A DNA stretch of 23,940 nucleotides, from positions 1 to 23,940 of the forward strand of contig JAHFSL010000002.1 of assembly GCA_023265785.1 (NCBI GenBank), read 5' to 3'. This document shows, piece by piece, positions 15,533 to 23,688 of this stretch. Under the pieces are notes generated by a model. That model was not told where the DNA came from. It did not search any database and saw only the letters and a list, made by a program, of their open reading frames with translations. Made by a program: the position numbers and the translations under genes. Within the stretch, counting starts at the first letter, position 1; the number at the start of each line of letters is the position of its first letter. This stretch comes from Candidatus Coatesiibacteriota bacterium. Its GTDB lineage: Bacteria; Oederibacteriota; CAKKQC01.

Positions 15533-17066
15533 CGTACGCCTTGAGCGCCGGGTTGTCAGGGTTGAGTTGCAGGGCGTATTTCCAGGAGGTCAGCGCCCCG
15601 GCCGTGTCACCCTTGGCGGACTGGCAGTTGCCCAGCAACTGCCACGCGGCGGCGTTGCCCGCGTCCGCTTTGAGGAGAACGGCCACGGCGGCCCAGGCCT
15701 CATCCACGCGGCCCGCCGCGAAGGCGGCCTGCGCCGCGTCCAGCGGTGACACGGCCGCGGGCGCCGGAAGGACGGGCTTGGTACCCGCCACGTTGCGCGC
15801 GGCCAGGACGTCCGCCTGGAGCTTCGAGGCATAGGCCCGCAGGTCCGAATTCTCCGGATGAATCTTGAGCGATTCCACGTAGGCCTTGATCGCCCCGTCG
15901 GTGTCCCCCCCGGCCAGCCGCTGGGAGCCAAGGACCTGCCAGGCCTGCCAGTGGAACGGATTCAACTGCACGGCGGTCTCCGCCTTGGCCTTCGCCCGCT
16001 CGCCGTCGCCGGCCGCCAGCGCGGCCTGCGCGTCCCGGTACGCCTGCTCCGCGTCCTTTTCCAGTTCGGCGGACGGGATGGTCCCCACGGTGGGCTTGTC
16101 CCCCAGCGTGGTGAGCCCGATCGGCTGGGCCTCCCGGAACTCCAGGTCCTTCTCGACCTCCTCCGACGGCCCCAGCCCGTACAGGAAGGCGATCCGGTGG
16201 CTGACCGCCAGGTCCCCGAACGGCTGGTACGCGTAGTCGAGCCCGAGCCGCCCGCGGCGGAATCCCGCGCCCAGCGTCAGGCCCGCCAGCCCCGCTAGGG
16301 CGTCATTCGCCAGTGCCTTGCGGTACCCCGCCCGCAGGGACATGACCTTCCAGACCCGGGACTCCACGCCCACCGCAACCTGCATCGCATGGTCCGTCAG
16401 CCCGTAGCCCCCGTCGAGGGCCAGGGTCCCCCCATCCCACGCCTGCCAGGCGACGCCCAGCCGGGCCGTGGCCGGCAGGGAGAACCCGTCGGCCTTCGGC
16501 CCGAAATGCTGGATCGAAAACCCGGCCGTGAAGGTCTCGCTGACCGGAATCTGGCCGCCCGCCGAGACGCCGACCAGCGAGCCGCCCACGGCCTCGGCCA
16601 CCCGTTCCACCGCAAAGCCCGCCGTCCCGCCGGTCCGGCCGGGGATGGTGAAGGCATACGCCAGCGCCAGCGCGTAATCCAACCCGCTTCCGGACCCCGT
16701 CCGGAACCCCGTGGCGTCCCGCACCTCCCAGGTGCCCCAGTTGAGCGCCGTGACGCTCGCCGCGGCGGTCCCCGACCCCACGGGAATGGCGGCGGCCGCG
16801 TATGACACCCCGAGTCCGTTCGCCGCCGCGTCGTACATCCCCACCGCCTGCCAGCGGCTCACATGGGCCAACCCCGCCGGATTCCACGAGATGGCCGAGG
16901 CGTCATCGGCCACCGCCGTGAACGCCTCCCCCATCCCCACCGGCCGCGCCGCCATGCCCCGGGCAATGAACGACCCCCGGCGGAACCCGAGGTCGTCGGT
17001 GACGGACACCGGCGCGGCGGCGTGGCCCGAGACCGCCAGCACGACAGACAGCGCTGCTCCGATCAT
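15513..17066 (-). CDS. PorV/UPF0164-family outer-membrane barrel fused to TPR repeats
   Basis: 517 residues. Signal peptide about 1-18 (MIGAALSVVLAVSGHAAA). Residues about 25-300 form a FadL/PorV-like outer-membrane barrel. The signature is ARPVGMGEAFTAVADD followed by ASAISWNPAGLA, then alternating amphipathic strands such as VAGIQHFG-type and GYRKAL segments, ending GLDYAYQPFGDLAVSHRIAF. After a linker (about 300-335) come TPR-like helices (about 335-517), including ALAAGDGERAKAKAETAVQL, GGDTDGAIKAYVESLKIHPEN and KGDTAGALTSWKYALQLNPDN. In type IX secretion PorV binds the C-terminal domains of cargo; the TPR fusion is not part of PorV as I know it. The ATG at 17066 overlaps the upstream TGA (ATGA). 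It sits between the two giant proteins that carry sorting-type C-termini, which suggests a role in placing them on the surface (inference). Confidence 0.85.
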   Translation of the reverse strand: MIGAALSVVLAVSGHAAAPVSVTDDLGFRRGSFIARGMAARPVGMGEAFTAVADDASAISWNPAGLAHVSRWQAVGMYDAAANGLGVSYAAAAIPVGSGTAAASVTALNWGTWEVRDATGFRTGSGSGLDYALALAYAFTIPGRTGGTAGFAVERVAEAVGGSLVGVSAGGQIPVSETFTAGFSIQHFGPKADGFSLPATARLGVAWQAWDGGTLALDGGYGLTDHAMQVAVGVESRVWKVMSLRAGYRKALANDALAGLAGLTLGAGFRRGRLGLDYAYQPFGDLAVSHRIAFLYGLGPSEEVEKDLEFREAQPIGLTTLGDKPTVGTIPSAELEKDAEQAYRDAQAALAAGDGERAKAKAETAVQLNPFHWQAWQVLGSQRLAGGDTDGAIKAYVESLKIHPENSDLRAYASKLQADVLAARNVAGTKPVLPAPAAVSPLDAAQAAFAAGRVDEAWAAVAVLLKADAGNAAAWQLLGNCQSAKGDTAGALTSWKYALQLNPDNPALKAYVDSLAK

Positions 17067-17425
17067 GATCGCCGCCGGAATGTACGGAAGGGGGACCGGG
17101 CCAGCATTTGCGCCTCCCGGTCAGCTTCCAGGAGCTGGTGCCGCAGGTCGAGCAGGGTGAGATCCAGCGCCTGCCGCCGGGCCGGATCCCCCTCCTGGGC
17201 ACGGCGGACTTCAACCGCTGCAATCCCCTGGCGCAGGGCCTTCGCCCGGGCCCGCGCGGCCCGGAGCCGGGCTTTCGGCGACCGGGCCACGCGTGGATCC
17301 ACCCGATGGACGTCGCTCCGGCCCCCCCGGCCGGCCTGGCCGGGGGCCGCGGCGGTTGCCTGCGGCGTAGCGAGCACCGTCATCGCCAGCACGAACGCCG
17401 CCATCAAGCGAGCCGGGATCTTCAT
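17063..17425 (-). CDS. Small basic exported protein, helical, unknown function
   Basis: 120 residues. MKIPARLMAAFVLAMTVLATPQATA is a clear signal peptide. The mature part of about 95 residues is strongly Arg-rich with heptad-like helices (KARLRAARARAKALRQ, then LDLTLLDLRHQLLEADREAQ), so a short periplasmic coiled coil is likely. No family was recognised. It overlaps the giant propeller gene before it (ATGA at 17425-17422) and the PorV-TPR gene after it (ATGA at 17066-17063). Tight coupling to both argues that it is a real gene and probably a structural partner of the barrel or of its cargo; this is inference from position. Confidence 0.75.
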   Translation of the reverse strand: MKIPARLMAAFVLAMTVLATPQATAAAPGQAGRGGRSDVHRVDPRVARSPKARLRAARARAKALRQGIAAVEVRRAQEGDPARRQALDLTLLDLRHQLLEADREAQMLARSPFRTFRRRS

Positions 17426-20400
17426 GGCTTCACCACCAGTTTGGCATGGGGAAAGACCTGCGGCGGGCCACCGTTATCCGGCTCGGCCCGGGCCCGGAGC
17501 AGGTAGACCCCGGGCGCCCAGTCCGCGAGGCCACGGACATCGAGGGTTCCGTCGAGCTTGCGGACATTCCGCCAGGTCCCGCCCCACACCCGGTGCATCG
17601 CGGCGTCGTAGGCGTCCACCGTCACCTCCCGGGCATCGTCATTCAGCCGCAGGGAAATGGTGAGGGCATCGAGACCGCCCCGCACGGGATTCGGGTAGAC
17701 GGCGAAATCGCCGTCAGGGCGTGGCAGAATGACCACGGCCACGCCGACCGCGGCCAGGGGCAGGGAGGCCACGATCGTCGTCCCCGAGGGCAGGTAGGTC
17801 ACGGTGATGTTGGTGCCCAGCGTCACCGTGCCGCCATCGGCGGCCAGGAACGACCAGGTGAAGGTGGTGGCGGACCCCGGCAGGAGCGTGGCGCTGGCCG
17901 GTGAGGGACCGAGCACCCCCGTCACCAGGGTCGAAGGGGAAAAGGTCAGGGCCGTGGGCAGGAGGGCCACCCAGGCGGTCGCCGACCCGGCATTCGTCAC
18001 GGTCAGCCACACGGTCACCGCCTGTCCCGGCTTGAAGGGGCCGGCCGTGGTCGTGAGGACGCCTGCCAGGAGCGGCACGGGATCAATGGTCACGGTGTTG
18101 GAGACCGCGAAGACCGGCACGGCCAGGCCGGTGACGCTTTCAAATCCGGCCACGGTCGCGCTGAACAGGACCATCCCCGGGGCATTGGCCCGGTAGGTCC
18201 AGGTAAACGACCGGGTCTCGCCCGGATTCACCAGCGGCTGGACGGCGGGGACGGGTCCGGACAGTTTCGTCGCCAGGGCGGCCGGGGAGGGCAGGGCATT
18301 GGCCGAGGCCGTGACCGACCAGATCGCCGACGACCCCGAGTTTGAGACGGAGTAGATGACGGTCACGAGGCCGCCCTGGGAGACGATGAGCGGCGTCGCG
18401 GTGACCCAGCCGGTAAGTCCCCCGGACGGCAGGATCGTGCCGCCACCCGTGTCCTCGTCAATCAGCGGCCGCAGGAGGCCGGAATCCGTTCCTTGCGCCG
18501 TGGCGGTGAAGACCACCACCCCCGGCGTCTGCGCCGTAAACGACCAGGTAAATGTGACGGCGGTGTGCGCAGGCAGGGTCAGCGGCCCGGGCGGGAGCGG
18601 ACCCCCGAACACGGTCATCAGCCCCGCCCCCGTGTTGACATCGCAGAATGCCGTCACGCTCGTTGCCGGGACATCGCCTGTATTCGATACCGTCAGCCGG
18701 ACCCCGATGCGGTTGCCGGGAACCCAGGTCCCGGGCGGCACGGTCATCACCGCCGTGAGCAGGGCGGGGAGCCGCAGAAGGGCGAATCCGGTCCGGCCCG
18801 TGACGATGGGCGTGCCGGTCCCATCGTCCCCCGCGGCCGAGACGGTGAACGCCAGGTTCCCCGCCCCGCTGACCGAGTAGGTCCAGGTAAAGGTGGTGGC
18901 CGACCCCGGCGGGAGCGACCCCAGGAATGACGTCGACCCGCCGATCAGCGTGAGCCCGCCCCCGGGTGTGAACACCTTGGTCGGCACCAGACCGAGGGCG
19001 GGCTGGCTCCCCGAGTTGGACACGGTGAAGGTCACGGTGATCCACTGCCCGACGAAAACCGTCGCCGTGGCCGGCGCGATAGACAGCGTGGCGGTCAGAA
19101 TGGCGGGCTGGGCGATATAGAACGTCCCGCTGTCCAGGTCACCGATGGCCACCGGGAACGGAGCCCCAACCCCGGAGACGGAGACGGTGAAGTCCATCGC
19201 ACCCGGAGCCGTCGCGCTCCAGGTCCAGTAGAAATAGGTGGCGGACCCGGCGGCGAGCGTGGAGAGGTTTGGCGGAATCGCCGGAAGGAGCTGGGTGGCG
19301 GACCCTGCCCCGGAGGTGACCAGCAGGGACGGCGCCAATCCCGTGGCGGGATAGTCGCCCGTGTTCACCACGATCATCGCCACGGCAAAGAGCTGGCCCG
19401 GCTTGGCCCCGGCCGGAACGAAGACCAGCGAGGCATCCAGGGTGGCCAGCTTCTTGAGGATCTCCACCCGGGTCACACTGGCCGAGGTCACGGCGCCCGC
19501 GCCGTTGCCGCCCTGCGCCGTCGCCGTCATGCTGACCAGCCCGCTTCCGTTCACGGAGAAGGTCCAGGTGAAGGTCGTAGCGCTCCCCCCCCAGATCGTG
19601 AGCGGCCCCGGCGGGACCGGCCCGGCCACGGCGGTCAGCAGGGTGGTGCCTGAATTCAATTGTCCAAACGGCAGGACTCCCGTAGCGGGGAGCTGGCCCG
19701 TATTGGTGACCGTCAGCGACACCGTAAACCACTGCCCCACAAACTGGGTCGTGGACGCCGGTGAGAAGGAGAGGGCGCCAATCAGGTTGGCCCGGGTGGC
19801 GGTGAGGATCCCGATCGTGGCCGAGTCACTGACCGCGGCAAAGGTGATCGCATCGGACCCCGAAGCCGTCGCCGTCATGGTGACGACCCCTGAACCGGAA
19901 ACGGAGTAGGTCCAGACGAACATCGTGGCCGTCAGCGGGGCCAGATTGTTGAGGTCAGGCGGGACCGGCCCTCCAACCAAGGTCAGCAGGCCGGCCCCCG
20001 TGTTGGATTGGAGTGCGGGGACCAGCGCATTGGCCGTGTGCCCTCCGGTGTTGGTGACCGTCAACCGGACCGAGATCCATTGCCCCACATACGCCGTCCC
20101 GGAAACCGCCACCACCGAGAGCGCGGCCTCCAGGGTGGCCCCCGGCAGGACATTCACGGCGCCCGCCCGCGCCACCACCAGCAGGTCCCCGCCGCCCGCA
20201 TCGGTGCCCAGGCCGGTGGCCGTGAAGCCGAGCGTACCCAGGCCGTTGGCGCTCACCGTCCAGGTAAAGGACTGGTTGATCCCTGGCCCGATGGTGACCG
20301 GCCCGGGGGGGACCGGTCCCGCGAGGATCGTCCCCGCCGCGCCCCCGCTGTTGACCTCAAGGAAGGGCAGGACCCCTGTGGCATTGACCGTCCCCGTGTT

Positions 20401-22767
20401 GGAGACGGTGAGGACCACCAGGGACCATTCCCCCGGGGCCACGGTGGCCGGGGTCACGGACAGCGCCGCCAGCAGGGCGGCGGCATTCTCGGTGTACTTC
20501 ACGAGGTGGATCGCGTTGTCCACCTGGCCGGCCGCATAGGCGGAGCCCACGGCCGCGGCCCGGCCCAGGTCCCCGGCGGCACCGGAATCATAGGTCTGGG
20601 CCCACCGGAGCGTTCCGTCCGCCGCGTACGCGACCGTCGCCGTGTCGGCGGGCGTGATGTCCCCGGCCGGGCCCAACGGCCCCGCCTGCCCCACCGCATA
20701 GGCACCAAAGGCGGGGTCAAGCGCCACCCCCGTAAAGAGCGCTTCCGCCCCGCCGCCGTCATAGGTCCGCGTCCACAGAAGTCCTCCGGCCGCCGTGACC
20801 TTGCGCACGGCACCCCAGATATCACCCGATCCCGAATCATTGATGGTCCCGGCGAGGTAGAGGTCCGTGCCGTCACACTTGAGGTCGCCGGCGAATTCGT
20901 CCAGCCCCGGCCCGGCGTTGAAACTGCGGGTCCAGACAACCGCCCCGGCTGGGGACACCTTGATGACGCCGGTGTAGAGGTCACCGCCATCATCCAGCGT
21001 CTCGGCGAGGTACACATTGCCGGCCAGATCCAGGGCAATGCCCTGGGGATGGTCATCCACCGTGAGGGTATAGGTCAGCGACCAGGCCACCACCCCGGCG
21101 GGGGTTAATTTCGAGACCCACAGGTTGCCGTTTCCGGACACCGGGTTACGAAACCAGCCGGAAGCATACAGGTTGCCACCCGCATCCGCCGTCAGCGGAC
21201 CGTTGAACGATTCTGGCTGACTGGACGGCCGGAACGGCGCCAGCAGGGCACCGGCCGCGGTCGTCCGGATGATCTCGACATTGTTCGTGAAGGTGACAGC
21301 GTCCGTCGCCGTCGTCTCCAGGAATGAGGTCCCGCTCACCAGGACAAAGCCTTCGGCATCGTAGTACACCGAGGAGGTGGAGGTCGGCATGGCGGGAATA
21401 TTGGCCCACTGAAACGCGCCGGCCGTCGAATGCTTCACGACAAAGGGGCCGTTGTCGAAGGCCCCGGCCTGGTAGACCCCGCCCGCGCCGTCGGTCCCCG
21501 CGGCGACCAGGTCGGCCCGGGCGGCCGAGTCAAACCGGTCGGTCCACTGGATCGCGCCTGCGGATGAGTACTGCCTCACCTCGAAATCTTGTCCGAAGTT
21601 CGACCAGTCCGGAATCAGAGAGCAGGAAAGGTACACCAAGCCATTGGCGTCGGTCGCCACCCGGGCCGCCCCGACGGGAAACCCGAATGCGTCGTAGGTG
21701 CCGCCGGCTTGGACATCGGACCACTGAAAGGCCAGGCCGGCGCTGAACGCGACCAGGCGCGGATCGAAATCCGTGAACGTCGTCGTCCGCATCCCCGCGA
21801 TGTACACCCCTCCCGCACCATCCACGGCGATGCCGCCCAGGTAGTTGTAGGCAATGTCAGACTTCGAGCCCGAGGCGATGACCGATCCGTCAATTGTGCT
21901 GAGCCGAAGCACGCCCACAGCCTGGGGAATGAGGGAGTCCACCCCCATGTACAGATCCCCGTTCGGGGCGATGGTCAAGGCCCGGCCGTACTCGTAGGCC
22001 GGCGGTGCGGCAATCCCATAGGTCTGCGTCCAAAGCTGCGTGCCGCCGCCATCGTAGGCCACCGCGGCCGGGTCGTCATCGCCAAAGGCCCCGGAATCCG
22101 CGTAACCACCGGCATAGACATTCCCGGCCGGGTCCGTCGTCACGGCCACCATGGCGGTATTCGTCGAGAGGATGATGGCGGGATCAGACCGCGCCGCAAT
22201 GATGGCCCCCGTGGAGTCCAAAGCCAGGAGGCGGCCGACAGAGCCGATCCCGTCGTAATATGAGGAAACCACCAACTCATTGCCCAATCCGTCCACGACC
22301 ACGGCGATGGAGGTATCGTCAAAGCCGGAATCGTCGGTGCTGGCCCACAGCATGGCACCCGTGGCGTCATACCGGCCCACCCAGATGTCCACCGTGGTGT
22401 TCTGGATGGCACCCGCCAGAACCAGGTCGCCATTGGGCGCGAAGGCCATTGACGTGATGCCGACGGAGCCGGGATTTTCGAGCAGAAGGTCGGCAAGCGG
22501 CGCCCCGGCCGGGTCGAACGAAGCCAACCGAAACTCCCAAGTATGCGCACGGTACACGACGAAGGTGGTCCCGGACACCGTGGCCGCGGCCAGCCACCGG
22601 TCGTCCCCTCCACAGGTCCGCGTAAAGGTGGCAACCCACGCCTGAGTCGGGGGCAGGGGGGCCGCCCGGGCCACCGCGGCAGGCAGGAACAGCAGGGCCA
22701 GCCCGGCGGCAAGCCCGAGGGCGGTCCGGCGCGAATCAGGTTGAATTGGTCGTCGCTCCCCGCCCAT
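17422..22767 (-). CDS. Giant secreted beta-propeller/Ig-repeat surface protein with C-terminal sorting-type domain
   Basis: 1781 residues, exported. Signal peptide within residues 1-35 (hydrophobic core LGLAAGLALLFLPAAVARA after a charged stretch). Residues about 37-755 are a repetitive propeller of SBBP/delta-60 style, with units such as GGVYIAGM, GNVYLAETL and DLYLAGTI plus a closing W-x-x-T-Y/F (VWTRSF, LLWTRTY, LRWAQTY). Residues about 760-1681 are eight Ig-like repeats. The last 95 residues (FAVYPNPVRGG ... APGVYLLRARAE) form a FlgD-Ig/type IX-like sorting domain. No catalytic domain was found, so an adhesin, scaffold or display role is likeliest. It is the first gene of the 14-kb operon. 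The ATG at 22767 has only a close AAGGGA before it, so the exact start is less sure than the frame. Confidence 0.88.
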   Translation of the reverse strand: MGGERRPIQPDSRRTALGLAAGLALLFLPAAVARAAPLPPTQAWVATFTRTCGGDDRWLAAATVSGTTFVVYRAHTWEFRLASFDPAGAPLADLLLENPGSVGITSMAFAPNGDLVLAGAIQNTTVDIWVGRYDATGAMLWASTDDSGFDDTSIAVVVDGLGNELVVSSYYDGIGSVGRLLALDSTGAIIAARSDPAIILSTNTAMVAVTTDPAGNVYAGGYADSGAFGDDDPAAVAYDGGGTQLWTQTYGIAAPPAYEYGRALTIAPNGDLYMGVDSLIPQAVGVLRLSTIDGSVIASGSKSDIAYNYLGGIAVDGAGGVYIAGMRTTTFTDFDPRLVAFSAGLAFQWSDVQAGGTYDAFGFPVGAARVATDANGLVYLSCSLIPDWSNFGQDFEVRQYSSAGAIQWTDRFDSAARADLVAAGTDGAGGVYQAGAFDNGPFVVKHSTAGAFQWANIPAMPTSTSSVYYDAEGFVLVSGTSFLETTATDAVTFTNNVEIIRTTAAGALLAPFRPSSQPESFNGPLTADAGGNLYASGWFRNPVSGNGNLWVSKLTPAGVVAWSLTYTLTVDDHPQGIALDLAGNVYLAETLDDGGDLYTGVIKVSPAGAVVWTRSFNAGPGLDEFAGDLKCDGTDLYLAGTINDSGSGDIWGAVRKVTAAGGLLWTRTYDGGGAEALFTGVALDPAFGAYAVGQAGPLGPAGDITPADTATVAYAADGTLRWAQTYDSGAAGDLGRAAAVGSAYAAGQVDNAIHLVKYTENAAALLAALSVTPATVAPGEWSLVVLTVSNTGTVNATGVLPFLEVNSGGAAGTILAGPVPPGPVTIGPGINQSFTWTVSANGLGTLGFTATGLGTDAGGGDLLVVARAGAVNVLPGATLEAALSVVAVSGTAYVGQWISVRLTVTNTGGHTANALVPALQSNTGAGLLTLVGGPVPPDLNNLAPLTATMFVWTYSVSGSGVVTMTATASGSDAITFAAVSDSATIGILTATRANLIGALSFSPASTTQFVGQWFTVSLTVTNTGQLPATGVLPFGQLNSGTTLLTAVAGPVPPGPLTIWGGSATTFTWTFSVNGSGLVSMTATAQGGNGAGAVTSASVTRVEILKKLATLDASLVFVPAGAKPGQLFAVAMIVVNTGDYPATGLAPSLLVTSGAGSATQLLPAIPPNLSTLAAGSATYFYWTWSATAPGAMDFTVSVSGVGAPFPVAIGDLDSGTFYIAQPAILTATLSIAPATATVFVGQWITVTFTVSNSGSQPALGLVPTKVFTPGGGLTLIGGSTSFLGSLPPGSATTFTWTYSVSGAGNLAFTVSAAGDDGTGTPIVTGRTGFALLRLPALLTAVMTVPPGTWVPGNRIGVRLTVSNTGDVPATSVTAFCDVNTGAGLMTVFGGPLPPGPLTLPAHTAVTFTWSFTAQTPGVVVFTATAQGTDSGLLRPLIDEDTGGGTILPSGGLTGWVTATPLIVSQGGLVTVIYSVSNSGSSAIWSVTASANALPSPAALATKLSGPVPAVQPLVNPGETRSFTWTYRANAPGMVLFSATVAGFESVTGLAVPVFAVSNTVTIDPVPLLAGVLTTTAGPFKPGQAVTVWLTVTNAGSATAWVALLPTALTFSPSTLVTGVLGPSPASATLLPGSATTFTWSFLAADGGTVTLGTNITVTYLPSGTTIVASLPLAAVGVAVVILPRPDGDFAVYPNPVRGGLDALTISLRLNDDAREVTVDAYDAAMHRVWGGTWRNVRKLDGTLDVRGLADWAPGVYLLRARAEPDNGGPPQVFPHAKLVVKP
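17725..20487 (-). repeat. Eight tandem Ig-like repeats of about 115 residues in the propeller protein
   Basis: Eight consecutive units (about 345 bases each) follow the same plan: opening L-x-A-x-L-S-V, central V-x-L-T-V-T-N-T-G, then GPVPPGP with L-x-P-G-x-x-x-x-F-T-W-T-Y, and closing F-T-A-T-A-x-G-x-D. CARDB and DUF11 are the nearest families I can name. The units recall those of the GH9 protein, which indicates shared ancestry, but are more alike among themselves, suggesting expansion within this gene. Confidence 0.8.
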
Positions 22768-22809
22768 TCCCTTCGAAAACCATTGTACCCGCTCTGTTAT
22801 GGTAGGCCC
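22768..22809. promoter_or_regulatory. 42-base divergent promoter region between the giant operon and msrA
   Basis: For the operon (minus strand), TACAAT lies at 22787-22782, 14 bases before the ATG. For msrA (plus strand), TATGGT lies at 22798-22803, six bases before the ATG. Neither has a convincing -35 box. The region is too short for long leaders, so both messages would have leaders of about 0-8 bases. GGTACAATG here is the same nine bases found upstream of pilS. Confidence 0.42.
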
Positions 22810-23451
22810 ATGAGCGATGGAGGCGTCCTGCTGGCGTTGTCAATGCTGGCCTTCTGGGGGAAGCCGGCGCCGGCCGAGGCCGCCACGCACCCCAATCCCG
22901 CGGCCAAGGACTGTACGGGCGTGGCCACCTTCGGCGCGGGCTGTTTCTGGTGCGTCGAAGCGGTGTTCCAGGAGATCCAGGGCGTGTGCTCGGTGGAGCC
23001 GGGCTACGCGGGCGGCAAGCACGCCAACCCCTCGTATGAAGAAGTCTGCACCGGCGAGTCGGGCCATGCCGAGGTGGCCCAGATCCGGTTCGATCCCGCC
23101 AAGGTGACCTATGCCGAATTGCTCGAAGTGTTCTGGCAGACGCACGATCCGACCACGCTCAACCGCCAGGGCTCTGATGCGGGGACCCAGTACCGATCGG
23201 TGATCTTTGCCCACGATGCCGAGCAGAAGAAAGCCGCCGAGCACTACAAGCGGGAACTCGACAAGTCCCACGCGTACACCAAGCCGATCGTCACCGAGAT
23301 CGTCCCCTTCAAGGCCTTTTACCCGGCCGAGGACTACCACAAGAATTATTACCGGACGCACACCATGGCGCCCTACTGTGTCTTCGTCATCCGCCCCAAG
23401 CTCGAAAAATTGCACAAGGCGTTCAAGAAGAAAATCCGCACGCCATCCTGA
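22810..23451 (+). CDS. msrA: Exported peptide methionine-S-sulfoxide reductase MsrA
   Basis: 213 residues. Reduces the S-form of methionine sulfoxide in proteins. The catalytic motif GAGCFWCVEAVFQ is intact, followed by GYAGGKHANPSYEEVCTGESGHAEVAQIRFDP and HDPTTLNRQGSDAGTQYRS, all standard MsrA landmarks; YPAEDYHKNYY is the C-terminal conserved segment. MSDGGVLLALSMLAFWGKPAPAEA ahead of the domain is a short signal peptide with no lipobox, so the enzyme should act in the periplasm. The frame is open far upstream (from 22543), but that region is antisense to the propeller gene; the ATG at 22810 is the first start past the divergent gene. No ribosome site is obvious. It is divergent from the giant surface operon and may repair exported proteins. 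Confidence 0.95.
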   Translation: MSDGGVLLALSMLAFWGKPAPAEAATHPNPAAKDCTGVATFGAGCFWCVEAVFQEIQGVCSVEPGYAGGKHANPSYEEVCTGESGHAEVAQIRFDPAKVTYAELLEVFWQTHDPTTLNRQGSDAGTQYRSVIFAHDAEQKKAAEHYKRELDKSHAYTKPIVTEIVPFKAFYPAEDYHKNYYRTHTMAPYCVFVIRPKLEKLHKAFKKKIRTPS

Positions 23452-23467
23452 TCGGCCGGAATGAAGC

Positions 23468-23542
23468 TGGCTGCGGGGCTAGGATTCGAACCTAGAGTAA
23501 CCTGGTTCAGAGCCAGGTGTGTTACCGTTACACTACCCCGCA
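23468..23542 (-). tRNA. tRNA-Gln (anticodon CTG), CCA encoded
   Basis: A complete cloverleaf reads on the minus strand. Acceptor TGCGGGG (from 23542) pairs with CCCCGCA; the D-arm is GTGT/ACAC; the anticodon stem CCTGG/CCAGG encloses CTCTGAA with anticodon CTG; the variable loop is TTACT; the T-arm CTAGG/CCTAG encloses TTCGAAT. Discriminator G and CCA follow. The weak first pair (T1-A72) and G73 are glutaminyl-tRNA identity features. The body is 72 bases plus CCA. It converges on msrA, 16 bases away. Confidence 0.97.
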
Positions 23543-23549
23543 ATTCCCA

Positions 23550-23569
23550 AAGGGGGGCAAGCCCCCCTT
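23550..23569. repeat. Short perfect GC hairpin just upstream of tRNA-Gln
   Basis: AAGGGGGGC (23550-23558), AA, GCCCCCCTT (23561-23569): nine base pairs with a two-base spacer. On the minus strand it is followed by TTTGGG, so it could act as a weak terminator or processing hairpin ahead of the tRNA. There is no U-run long enough to be sure. Confidence 0.5.
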
Positions 23570-23573
23570 CGGC

Positions 23574-23617
23574 GGCGCGAGCGCCGAATACCTACTGTAG
23601 CGGTCGGCGCTCGCGCC
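23574..23617. repeat. 14-base perfect inverted repeat, palindromic intergenic element
   Basis: GGCGCGAGCGCCGA (23574-23587) and TCGGCGCTCGCGCC (23604-23617) are exact reverse complements around a 16-base loop that contains CCTACTGTAG. Each arm also contains a smaller hairpin (GGCGC/GCGCC in the right arm, flanked by TAGC...GCTA). This resembles REP-type intergenic palindromes. Only one copy is in the window, so a family cannot be shown here. Confidence 0.6.
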
Positions 23618-23688
23618 TGCTACCCCCCAGGCAAGAACGGATCACAGGTAGGCGCCGCGGCCTCCCACTTCCTAATTTCAATCGAGAT

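Noticed and set aside
17725..20487. CRISPR-like or recent DNA tandem array
   Set aside because: The periodicity is in the protein (about 345 bases per unit) with diverged DNA; there are no short identical repeats with unique spacers.
22543..22809. Upstream extension of the msrA frame (89 codons)
   Set aside because: Antisense to the signal-peptide region of the giant propeller gene; the signal peptide of MsrA begins at the ATG at 22810.
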